NCBI GenBank assembly: GCA_905236605.1
Contig: CAJORD010000327.1
Location: 1 to 7,480, forward strand
Direction: 5' to 3'
DNA: 7,480 nt
Origin: an uncultured Synergistales bacterium
GTDB taxonomy: Bacteria; Synergistota; Synergistia; Synergistales; Aminobacteriaceae
The translations under genes and the position numbers were made by a program. The notes beneath the pieces are model-generated. The model did not search any database. It was not told the DNA's origin and worked only from the letters and a program-made list of their open reading frames with translations. Shown here piece after piece: positions 1 to 5,754 of the stretch (positions within the stretch are counted from its first letter, which is position 1; each line of letters starts with the position of its first letter).

Positions 1-1
1 C

Positions 2-595
2 GGCGAAGATGTAAACGTTCTCGTTCTTGATACAGAAGTTTATTCAAACACCGGCGGACAGTCATCGAAGTCAACACCGACAGCGGCAATCGCACAGTTT
101 GCTGCAAGCGGCAAGAGAACTCGCAAGAAAGACCTTGGCCGCATGGCTATGACCTACGGGACTGTTTATGTAGCTCAGGTTGGCATGGGAGCAGATAAGA
201 ATCAGCTTCTCAAGGCCCTCAAAGAAGCCGAAGCTCACAAAGGCCCGTCGTTAATAATTGCTTACGCGCCTTGCATTAACCATGGAATCCGCGCAGGCAT
301 GGGCAAGACCCAGGAGCGCACGAAGCTCGCAGTCGAGGCTGGTTACTGGCATCTGTATCGTTACAACCCGGATTTAATCAAAGAAGGAAAGAATCCGTTT
401 GTACTCGACAGCAAAGCACCGAAGAGCGACTACAAAGAGTTCCTGCTCGGCGAAGTTCGTTACTCATCGCTCAAACTTGGTTTCCCGGATATTGCTGACG
501 AACTCTTCGAGAGAAACGCGCAGGAAGCCAAAGAACGTTACGAAACATACAAGGCTCTCGCTGAAATGGCCGCCGCGCCTGTCGAAGCGAAGTAG
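2..595 (+). CDS. nifJ: Pyruvate:ferredoxin (flavodoxin) oxidoreductase, C-terminal part (5' end outside window)
   Basis: This is the last 197 codons of a pyruvate:ferredoxin oxidoreductase. The enzyme decarboxylates pyruvate to acetyl-CoA and CO2 in the cytoplasm and passes electrons to ferredoxin or flavodoxin. The frame is open from base 2. The visible part is the end of the thiamine-pyrophosphate-binding domain: VLDTEVYSNTGGQSSKSTP (bases 26-82) is the conserved cofactor/Mg-binding stretch. It is followed by the AAIAQFAASGKRTRKKDLG region and by APCINHGI (bases 272-295), which is typical of the family near its end. The C-terminal tail, rich in Glu, Lys and Ala, has normal length and ends at TAG. 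An internal ATG at 143 is not the start, because strongly conserved family sequence continues upstream of it. A terminator lies about 80 bp after the stop, so this looks like the last gene of its transcript. Family assignment is near certain; the electron acceptor is not shown by the sequence. Confidence 0.96.
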   Translation, partial: GEDVNVLVLDTEVYSNTGGQSSKSTPTAAIAQFAASGKRTRKKDLGRMAMTYGTVYVAQVGMGADKNQLLKALKEAEAHKGPSLIIAYAPCINHGIRAGMGKTQERTKLAVEAGYWHLYRYNPDLIKEGKNPFVLDSKAPKSDYKEFLLGEVRYSSLKLGFPDIADELFERNAQEAKERYETYKALAEMAAAPVEAK

Positions 596-604
596 CTTTT
601 TCAA

Positions 605-632
605 TTAGGGATTAGGAGTGAGGAGTTAGGAA
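605..632 (+). repeat. Four tandem heptamers, TTAGGAR type
   Basis: Four consecutive 7-base units read TTAGGGA, TTAGGAG, TGAGGAG and TTAGGAA, followed by a decayed fifth (TTAATTT). They lie in the spacer after the oxidoreductase stop and before the terminator. Short tandem heptamers in intergenic DNA are known from cyanobacteria and some other genomes; whether this is a dispersed family here cannot be told from one copy. The third and fourth units form part of the left arm of the adjoining hairpin. Confidence 0.7.
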
Positions 633-655
633 TTAATTTTTAATTTCTTGCTCCT
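621..655 (+). repeat. Imperfect 16-bp inverted repeat (hairpin) with 3-base loop
   Basis: Arms 621-636 and 640-655 pair with one T-T mismatch and two G-T wobbles around a TTT loop. The left arm is AGGAGTTAGGAATTAA and the right arm is TTAATTTCTTGCTCCT. In RNA it would be a long stem in the 3' untranslated region of the oxidoreductase transcript, just before the intrinsic terminator. No U-run follows it, so it is not itself a standard terminator. It may protect the mRNA 3' end or be a degenerate dispersed repeat; the function is unknown. Confidence 0.6.
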
Positions 656-672
656 GATGAGTTAAGAAATTT

Positions 673-705
673 TGCCGGGTGTTTTCATGAATGCCCGGCA
701 TTTTT
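673..705 (+). terminator. Rho-independent terminator after the oxidoreductase gene
   Basis: A 7-bp GC-rich stem, TGCCGGG (673-679) with CCCGGCA (694-700), encloses a 14-base loop and is followed directly by five T residues (701-705). It is unidirectional: no T-run exists on the opposite side for the minus strand. It separates the oxidoreductase transcript from the transporter operon. Confidence 0.9.
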
Positions 706-749
706 GTATCATTAATGCGCTCTCCAAAATAATTAGCGATTATCTTCAA

Positions 750-758
750 TGCTATAAT
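750..758 (+). promoter_or_regulatory. Extended -10 promoter for the transporter operon
   Basis: TGCTATAAT is a perfect -10 hexamer (753-758) with the upstream TGN extension. No good -35 is seen at 16-18 bp spacing (730-735 reads TAATTA), as is common for extended -10 promoters. The start site is expected near 765, giving a leader of about 33 bases, too short for a riboswitch. Two 9-base inverted repeats (726-734 and 764-772) flank it. Confidence 0.75.
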
Positions 759-783
759 CTGAAAATTATTTTTAGTTTTACAT

Positions 784-789
784 GGAGGG
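784..789 (+). promoter_or_regulatory. Ribosome binding site fixing the start of the first transporter
   Basis: GGAGGG lies 8 bases before the ATG at 798. The same frame is open back to an ATG at 672, but that start lies upstream of the terminator and promoter, so 798 is the real start. Confidence 0.85.
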
Positions 790-797
790 TCTTTTTT

Positions 798-2198
798 ATG
801 CCTAGTCTTAATAAAAACTCGACTTTGAGTTCAAGAGAGACATTCGCAAGCCGTCTGGGATTTATTCTTTTGTCAGCAGGCTGTGCAATCGGTCTCGGTA
901 ACGTTTGGCGCTTTCCGTTTATAACTGGTCAGTACGGCGGCGCGGCTTTCGTTTTGATTTATATCATCTTCCTTCTGTTTCTCGGTATGCCGATTATGGC
1001 GATGGAATTTTCGGTCGGTCGTGCATCAAAGCGAAGTTCTTCGCGTTCGTTCGCAGTTTTGCAGCCAAAAAATAAAATCTGGTCGCTGTGGGGCTATGTC
1101 AGTTGGATCGGTAACTGCATTCTCATGATGTACTACACGACTATAACCGGCTGGATGATCGCTTACACATACTATTCAGCGATTGGGGAGTTCAAAACTT
1201 TTGACTCCGCAGCCGTAGGAGGATTTTTTGATGGCATTCTTGCAAACCCGACCGAATTGACTTTCTGGATGGCTGTAGCGGTTTTAATCGGAACTTTAGT
1301 TTGTTGGTCAGGACTTCGCAACGGTGTCGAAAAAATCACGAAGGCGATGATGAGCGGACTTTTATTAATCATGATTGCGCTTGCGGCTCGTTCAGTTACG
1401 CTTGAAGGCGCGGAGAAAGGATTAGAGTTTTATCTGCGTCCGGACTTTGAAAAATTATTTGCAAACGGACTCGGCACGACTTTATACGCAGCACTTGGCC
1501 AAGCGTTCTTTACGTTAAGCCTTGGGATCGGTTCTATGGCGATTTTCGGAAGCTACATTGGCAAAGACCGAAGATTATTTGGCGAGAGCGTTTTAGTTTC
1601 CGGGCTTGATACGTTCGTGGCAATCACAGCCGGATTGATAATCTTCCCTGCGTGCTTCGCATATGGAATCAATCCTGGCGCAGGTCCCGGATTAATCTTC
1701 GTGACGTTGCCGAACATGTTTAATCAAATGCCTAATGGTCAAATTTGGGGAGCTTTATTCTTTTTGTTCATGAGCTTCGCGGCACTCTCGACGGTTATCG
1801 CGGTCTTTGAAAATATTGTTGCGTGTTTCATGGACGCTTGGGGTTGGTCGCGCAAAAAATCTACAGCGACGATGGCAATTTTAGTTTTCGTTTTGTCTAT
1901 TCCGTGCGTGCTTGGCTTCAACGTGCTTTCAAACGTTCAACCTTTCGGCCCCGGGTCCGGGATTCTTGACTTTGAAGACTTCATCGTCAGCAATAACTTA
2001 CTTCCTATCGGTTCCGTGATTTATTTATTATTCTGCGTAACGCGCTACGGTTGGGGTTGGGACAACTTCACCGAAGAAGTCGATATTGGAACGGGTATGA
2101 AATTCCCGAAGTTTTTGAGATTTTATTTCACGTATATCGTGCCGGTTATCATGCTCGTGATTATTGGCGTTGGATATTGGCAGACATTCGCAAAATAA
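798..2198 (+). CDS. Neurotransmitter:sodium symporter (NSS) family amino-acid-type transporter, copy 1
   Basis: This is a 466-residue integral inner-membrane protein of the NSS/SLC6 family, the LeuT, MhsT and Tyt1 type. Members use the sodium gradient to import amino acids or related small molecules. TM1 carries the unwound CAIGLGNVWRFPF (residues 29-41). Residues A30 and N35 correspond to sodium-site and substrate-contact residues of LeuT. TM3 has the YYT pair (Y112-Y113). TM6 reads GQAFFTLSLGIGS (234-246). TM8 reads SFAALSTVIAVFENI (326-340), with A328, S331 and T332 at the Na2 site. TM7 has Asp271 in LDTF, near the position of LeuT Asn286 and the chloride/Glu290 region. The protein ends shortly after an eleventh hydrophobic segment (about 443-461), like the 11-TM bacterial members. 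The start is set by GGAGGG at 784-789. It forms an operon with the downstream paralogue, 15 bp away. The substrate is not determined; an amino acid is inferred from the family. Confidence 0.93.
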   Translation: MPSLNKNSTLSSRETFASRLGFILLSAGCAIGLGNVWRFPFITGQYGGAAFVLIYIIFLLFLGMPIMAMEFSVGRASKRSSSRSFAVLQPKNKIWSLWGYVSWIGNCILMMYYTTITGWMIAYTYYSAIGEFKTFDSAAVGGFFDGILANPTELTFWMAVAVLIGTLVCWSGLRNGVEKITKAMMSGLLLIMIALAARSVTLEGAEKGLEFYLRPDFEKLFANGLGTTLYAALGQAFFTLSLGIGSMAIFGSYIGKDRRLFGESVLVSGLDTFVAITAGLIIFPACFAYGINPGAGPGLIFVTLPNMFNQMPNGQIWGALFFLFMSFAALSTVIAVFENIVACFMDAWGWSRKKSTATMAILVFVLSIPCVLGFNVLSNVQPFGPGSGILDFEDFIVSNNLLPIGSVIYLLFCVTRYGWGWDNFTEEVDIGTGMKFPKFLRFYFTYIVPVIMLVIIGVGYWQTFAK

Positions 2199-2200
2199 TT

Positions 2201-2206
2201 AGGAGA
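2201..2206 (+). promoter_or_regulatory. Ribosome binding site of the second transporter
   Basis: AGGAGA lies just after the TAA of the first transporter and 7 bases before the ATG at 2214. The 15-bp gap leaves no room for a promoter, so the two genes are co-transcribed. Confidence 0.85.
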
Positions 2207-2213
2207 AATTTTT

Positions 2214-3593
2214 ATGAGTGATTCAAATTCGCGTGAGACGCTAGGCAGCCGACTAGGATTTATATTTTTGTCGGCGGGTTGCGCCATCGGCCTTGGGAAC
2301 GTCTGGAGATTTCCATTTATAACCGGGCAATATGGTGGAGCGTTCTTTGTTTTAATTTACGTTTTATTTTTATTGTTCTTCGCGCTTCCGATTTTGGTAA
2401 TGGAATTTGCTGTCGGGCGTGCGTCGCAGCGCAGCGTAAGTCAATCGTTCGCAGTCCTCGCTCCGAAAAATAAAATTTGGTCTTTATGGGGCTATGCGGG
2501 CTGGGTCGGCTGTTGCCTGCTCATGATGTATTACACTGTCGTAGCCGGCTGGATGATCGCTTACACGTTCTACGCAGCTTCAGGAGCGCTCGAAGGAATT
2601 TCGCCCGAACAAGTCGGCGCGGCCTTCGGAGGTCTTGTTTTAAATCCTGAACGTACAGCGCTGTGGCTCTATGTCGCAGTGTCGATTGGCTTTATCGTTT
2701 GTTGTTCAGGGCTTCGCAGCGGTGTCGAACGCGTAACAAAAATCATGATGGCGGGATTGCTTGTTATCATGATAGCGTTAGCGATTCGTTCCGTAACTCT
2801 TGAAGGCGCGGAGAAGGGTTTAAGTTTCTACCTCAAACCTAGCTTTGAAAATCTCACAGCTAAAGGCTTCTGGACGAGCGTATATGCGGCTCTCGGTCAA
2901 TCGTTCTTTACGTTAGGACTTGGCGTCGGCAGCATGGCGATCTTCGGGAGCTACATCAGCAAAGAAAAATCTTTGATGGGCGAGAGCTTAATCGTTACGG
3001 TTCTTGACACGTTCGTAGCTTTAACGGCAGGCTTAATAATTTTCCCGGCGTGCTTTGCATACGGAATCAATCCCGGAGCAGGTCCCGGATTAATTTTTGT
3101 AACGCTTCCGAACATGTTTAACTCGATGCCGAACGGACGAATCTGGGGAACATTATTTTTCTTATTCATGAGCTTCGCGGCCCTTTCGACCGTTATCGCC
3201 GTGTTTGAAAATATAATCGCGTGTTTCATGGATAAATTCGGCTGGACGAGATTAAGAGCTTCAATCGTAACTTGCGTAGGGATTTTCATTTTGTCATTGC
3301 CGTGCGCGTTCGGTTTCAATATTTGGTCAGGCTTCCAACCGTTTGGCGAAGGCTCTAATGTCTTAGACCTCGAAGATTTTATTTTGAGCAACAATATTTT
3401 GCCGATTGGCACGACGATTTATTTATTGTTCTGCACTACGCGCTACGGTTGGGGCTGGGACAATTTCATTAAAGAAGTCGATGAAGGCACGGGCTTGAAA
3501 TTTCCGAAGTTCCTGCGCGTCTATCTGACTTATATTGCGCCGGTCATCATGTTAATAATTTTCATCGCGGGTTATTGGGAGAAATTCAACTAA
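2214..3593 (+). CDS. Neurotransmitter:sodium symporter (NSS) family amino-acid-type transporter, copy 2
   Basis: This 459-residue paralogue of the preceding gene is collinear over its whole length and by eye about 70% or more identical in protein. The DNA has many synonymous differences, so the duplication is not recent. It has the same family landmarks: CAIGLGNVWRFPF in TM1 (residues 23-35), YYT in TM3 (106-108), SFAALSTVIAVFENI in TM8 (320-334), Asp265 in the LDTF of TM7, and a final segment at about 438-454, giving 11 TMs. The main pocket difference is in TM6, GQSFFTLGLGVGS (228-240). Here G235 and V238 replace the S241 and I244 of copy 1, at the positions of LeuT Ser256 and Phe259. This could change substrate size preference, which is an inference. 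The start is ATG with AGGAGA at 7 bases. A strong terminator follows the stop. Single-chain NSS proteins work alone, so the pair need not form one complex. Confidence 0.93.
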   Translation: MSDSNSRETLGSRLGFIFLSAGCAIGLGNVWRFPFITGQYGGAFFVLIYVLFLLFFALPILVMEFAVGRASQRSVSQSFAVLAPKNKIWSLWGYAGWVGCCLLMMYYTVVAGWMIAYTFYAASGALEGISPEQVGAAFGGLVLNPERTALWLYVAVSIGFIVCCSGLRSGVERVTKIMMAGLLVIMIALAIRSVTLEGAEKGLSFYLKPSFENLTAKGFWTSVYAALGQSFFTLGLGVGSMAIFGSYISKEKSLMGESLIVTVLDTFVALTAGLIIFPACFAYGINPGAGPGLIFVTLPNMFNSMPNGRIWGTLFFLFMSFAALSTVIAVFENIIACFMDKFGWTRLRASIVTCVGIFILSLPCAFGFNIWSGFQPFGEGSNVLDLEDFILSNNILPIGTTIYLLFCTTRYGWGWDNFIKEVDEGTGLKFPKFLRVYLTYIAPVIMLIIFIAGYWEKFN

Positions 3594-3625
3594 AAGCATC
3601 TATAAAAATTAGTAGCATACTTTAT

Positions 3626-3658
3626 GCGGTCTTCCGAAAGTGGAAAGGCCGCTTTTTT
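3626..3658 (+). terminator. Rho-independent terminator of the transporter operon
   Basis: The left arm GCGGTCTTCC (3626-3635) pairs with GGAAAGGCCGC (3642-3652), with one G-T wobble and one bulged A, around a GAAAGT loop. Six T residues follow (3653-3658). It lies 32 bp after the stop of the second transporter and ends only 6 bases before the next extended -10 element. Confidence 0.93.
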
Positions 3659-3664
3659 AAAAAT

Positions 3665-3673
3665 TGTTATAAT
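3665..3673 (+). promoter_or_regulatory. Extended -10 promoter for the peptidase-rsmB-ankyrin-PASTA operon
   Basis: TGTTATAAT is a perfect TATAAT (3668-3673) with a TGN extension, the same design as the promoter at 750-758. The expected -35 window (about 3645-3650) falls inside the terminator stem and does not match TTGACA. The likely start is near 3680, leaving a leader of about 36 bases. Confidence 0.75.
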
Positions 3674-3701
3674 GACTCCACTAAAATTTTTTTAATTTTG
3701 G

Positions 3702-3707
3702 AGGAGG
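3702..3707 (+). promoter_or_regulatory. Ribosome binding site fixing the start of the zinc peptidase
   Basis: AGGAGG, within GGAGGAGGAA (3700-3709), is 8 bases before the ATG at 3716. The frame is open back to an ATG at 3575, but that start overlaps the end of the upstream gene and precedes the terminator and promoter, so it is rejected. Confidence 0.9.
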
Positions 3708-3715
3708 AATTTTTT

Positions 3716-4411
3716 ATGTTAGGTTATGGCTACGGACTTGACCCTACGATTATTATAGTTATCCCAGCTCTGCTGCTTTCAATGTGGGCACAGGCAAGCG
3801 TTAAAAGCACTTTCAGCAAATATAGTCAAGTTATGGCGCGGGCGAATGTTACTGCCGACAGCGTCGCTCACAGTTTATTATCTCTCTACGGAATGTCAAA
3901 CATGCCCGTCAATCATGTTTCAGGCTCTCTGACTGACCATTACGATCCACGAAACAGAACTCTTAATCTTTCTGATGACGTTTACGGAAGCCGAAGCATC
4001 GCTTCAATCGGAGTTGCTGCTCACGAAACAGGCCACGCCATTCAACATTTAGAAATGTATTCGCCGCTTGTCTTAAGAAATTCTATTGTCCCAGTCGTCA
4101 ATATCGCTACGAGCGCTTCAACGCCGCTCTTCTTTCTTGGACTTCTGATGGCAAATTCTACGCTCGTTACGGTCGGGATTATGTTATTCACGGCGGCACT
4201 TGTCTTTCATCTTGTAACACTTCCAGTTGAGATTAACGCGAGTTCACGCGCTTTGAAACTCCTCGAACAAACTCACACTCTTTCACCCGAAGAATTAAAA
4301 GGCGCGAAGAAAGTTTTGACGGCGGCAGCTTGGACTTATATTGCTGCGGCTCTTACTTCTGCTTTGACTTTAGTAAGAATGATTTTAATCGCTCGTTCAC
4401 GGAGGCGTTAA
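3716..4411 (+). CDS. yugP: Membrane zinc metallopeptidase, YugP family (Zn_peptidase_2)
   Basis: This is a 231-residue membrane-embedded metalloprotease of the YugP family, whose substrate is poorly known. The active-site motif AAHETGHAIQH contains HETGH at residues 103-107 (HExxH: two zinc-binding His and the catalytic Glu). A likely third zinc ligand is Glu172 in LPVEINASSRA, a stretch typical of the family. Hydrophobic segments lie at about 10-25, 124-145, 148-169 and 203-226. The motif region NLSDDVYGSRSIASIGVAAHE also fits the family. Length is normal. The start is set by AGGAGG at 3702-3707; the first 47 codons of the longer open frame are intergenic. It is the first gene of the operon, and in Clostridia and related anaerobes members of this family are also found next to rsmB. 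A role in protein or envelope quality control is a guess. The symbol is used for the family, not for proven orthology. Confidence 0.92.
   Translation: MLGYGYGLDPTIIIVIPALLLSMWAQASVKSTFSKYSQVMARANVTADSVAHSLLSLYGMSNMPVNHVSGSLTDHYDPRNRTLNLSDDVYGSRSIASIGVAAHETGHAIQHLEMYSPLVLRNSIVPVVNIATSASTPLFFLGLLMANSTLVTVGIMLFTAALVFHLVTLPVEINASSRALKLLEQTHTLSPEELKGAKKVLTAAAWTYIAAALTSALTLVRMILIARSRRR
4401..4405 (+). promoter_or_regulatory. Ribosome binding site supporting the TTG start of rsmB
   Basis: GGAGG lies inside the last codons of the peptidase gene, 10 bases before the TTG at 4416. It supports the non-ATG start and suggests translational coupling, since the stop-to-start gap is only 4 bases. Confidence 0.75.
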
Positions 4412-4415
4412 TTAA

Positions 4416-5732
4416 TTGCGTGGAATCGAAGCGGCTCTGAAAATTTTAAGCGAAAATAAAAATTCTTTTGCGTCCGAAGCTCTTAGAAAACTTGCCGACC
4501 GTGAAAAAATGAAGCAAACAGATATTTCGCTTGCGTCATCTTTAATTTATATCGTCATGCGTCGGCGCGAACTTTGGCAAAAAATCACCGGGACTTTCAT
4601 TCATTCTAAAGAAAAACTCCCGGCGCAAGTCTACACGGCTATGTTAATGGGCGCGGGCGGCTTGATGGAGCTTCGGCGATTTTCCGAAGGAGTTTTGATT
4701 AACGGCATCGTCGAAACATTAAAAAAGAAGAAAGAAAATCAAAAATATATTTCACTCGTCAACGCGGTCTTGAGAAAAATTAAAGAGAACGGCGCGGAAA
4801 TGATTGAGAATTTGAAAAAATCTTCCGTGCTTGATGACAGAGCCTTATGCGCGGGCGTGCCGGTCTGGTTTATGTCGGCTTGGATAAAATCTTGGAGCAG
4901 AACTGAAATTAGCGAAATCTTCGAGATGTTTTCTTCGGCGTCGCACTCGGCTGTAAGAACTCAAGAGCCTGAAAAATTTTTGAAACTCGTTGAAGGGAAG
5001 GACTTCCGCGCTTTCAAGTCCGACATCTCGCAAGCGATAAGACTAACTGAAAGCGTATTGCCCGTGAGCTTGCCGGGATTCAGCGAAGGACTTTGCAGCG
5101 TTCAATCTGAAAGTTCAATAATCGCGGCTTCACTCGTGAAAAAATTTTATACAGGCAAAGGCTTAATCTTAGATATGTGTTCGGGACGCGGAGTCAAGGC
5201 CGGGCAAGTCTTGCAAGAAAATCAAAATTCAAAGCTCGAATGTTGGGAACTGTCCGCGAATCGTTCAAAGAGCGCAGAACACGAACTTGAAAGACTTCAC
5301 GTTAAAGACAGAGCTATATTAAAAATCGGCGACGCCCTCGCGATAACGCCCGATGAATCGCCTTCGTTCGTTATGCTCGATGCGCCGTGCAGCGGTTCTG
5401 GAACTTGGAACAGAAAGCCCGAATCAAAATGGCAATTAACATGGAAAAAATTTGACGCTATCACTGACACACAAAAAAAATTATTGGAACGCGCCTTGAC
5501 GCTTTGCAAATCTGGCGGCTATGTTTTATATATTACGTGCAGTTTGTTGCGTCAGGAAAATGAAAACGTCGTCGCGGAAGTCCTCGCTTCACATTCAGAC
5601 TGCGCAGAAGTTTCTTCAATGATAGATTTCAAAGGCGCAGCGTTTAAGAAGGGCAGACCCTACGGATTTTATATAATGCCGTGTAACGCGTGGCTAGATG
5701 GTTTCTACTGCTCGTTGATAATGAAAAAATAA
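4416..5732 (+). CDS. rsmB: 16S rRNA (cytosine(967)-C(5))-methyltransferase RsmB
   Basis: This 438-residue cytoplasmic enzyme uses S-adenosylmethionine to methylate C5 of a cytosine in 16S rRNA (C967 in E. coli). The N-terminal part (about 1-140) is the NusB-like RNA-binding domain, with the helix YISLVNAVLRKI (111-122) matching the VNAVLR signature. The C-terminal part (about 220-438) is the Rossmann methyltransferase. SAM motif I is LDMCSGRGVKAGQ (252-264), and Asp307 in GDAL is a further cofactor-region residue. The two catalytic-type cysteines are in LDAPCSGSGTWNRKPESKW (Cys325, P-C motif) and YITCSLLRQENE (Cys375, T-C motif). Motif I lacks the usual Ala-Pro-Gly (CAAPGGKT-like) and has SGRG instead. 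Length matches the family (about 430-450). The start is TTG at 4416; the first in-frame ATG, at codon 32, would cut into the NusB-like domain. It could be a sister m5C methyltransferase, but the NusB-like fusion favours RsmB. Confidence 0.93.
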   Translation: MRGIEAALKILSENKNSFASEALRKLADREKMKQTDISLASSLIYIVMRRRELWQKITGTFIHSKEKLPAQVYTAMLMGAGGLMELRRFSEGVLINGIVETLKKKKENQKYISLVNAVLRKIKENGAEMIENLKKSSVLDDRALCAGVPVWFMSAWIKSWSRTEISEIFEMFSSASHSAVRTQEPEKFLKLVEGKDFRAFKSDISQAIRLTESVLPVSLPGFSEGLCSVQSESSIIAASLVKKFYTGKGLILDMCSGRGVKAGQVLQENQNSKLECWELSANRSKSAEHELERLHVKDRAILKIGDALAITPDESPSFVMLDAPCSGSGTWNRKPESKWQLTWKKFDAITDTQKKLLERALTLCKSGGYVLYITCSLLRQENENVVAEVLASHSDCAEVSSMIDFKGAAFKKGRPYGFYIMPCNAWLDGFYCSLIMKK

Positions 5733-5738
5733 TTTTTT

Positions 5739-5746
5739 AAGGAGAG
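5739..5746 (+). promoter_or_regulatory. Ribosome binding site supporting the TTG start of the ankyrin gene
   Basis: AAGGAGAG ends 8 bases before the TTG at 5755, within the 22-bp gap after rsmB. There is no in-frame ATG until codon 141, so the TTG is well supported. Confidence 0.8.
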
Positions 5747-5754
5747 AAAATTTT

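Noticed and set aside
672..797. An N-terminal extension of 42 codons for the first transporter
   Set aside because: It spans the terminator and the -10 promoter, has no homology to NSS N-termini, and a clear ribosome site precedes the ATG at 798.
765..797. A riboswitch or attenuator leader for the amino-acid-type transporters
   Set aside because: The predicted leader is only about 33 bases and the hairpin upstream lies before the promoter, so it belongs to the previous transcript.
2951..3412. A 153-codon minus-strand open frame opposite the second transporter
   Set aside because: It is antisense to strongly conserved transporter sequence and resembles no known protein; a codon-bias shadow. 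The frame opposite copy 1 at 1739-1921 overlaps the same conserved region, as expected of shadows.
798..3593. The two transporters as a recent duplication or assembly artefact
   Set aside because: The DNA copies differ by many synonymous and some amino-acid changes along the whole length, so they are genuine, old paralogues.
3575..3715. An N-terminal extension of 47 codons for the zinc peptidase
   Set aside because: It overlaps the previous gene, the terminator and the promoter; the ATG at 3716 has a strong AGGAGG at the right spacing.
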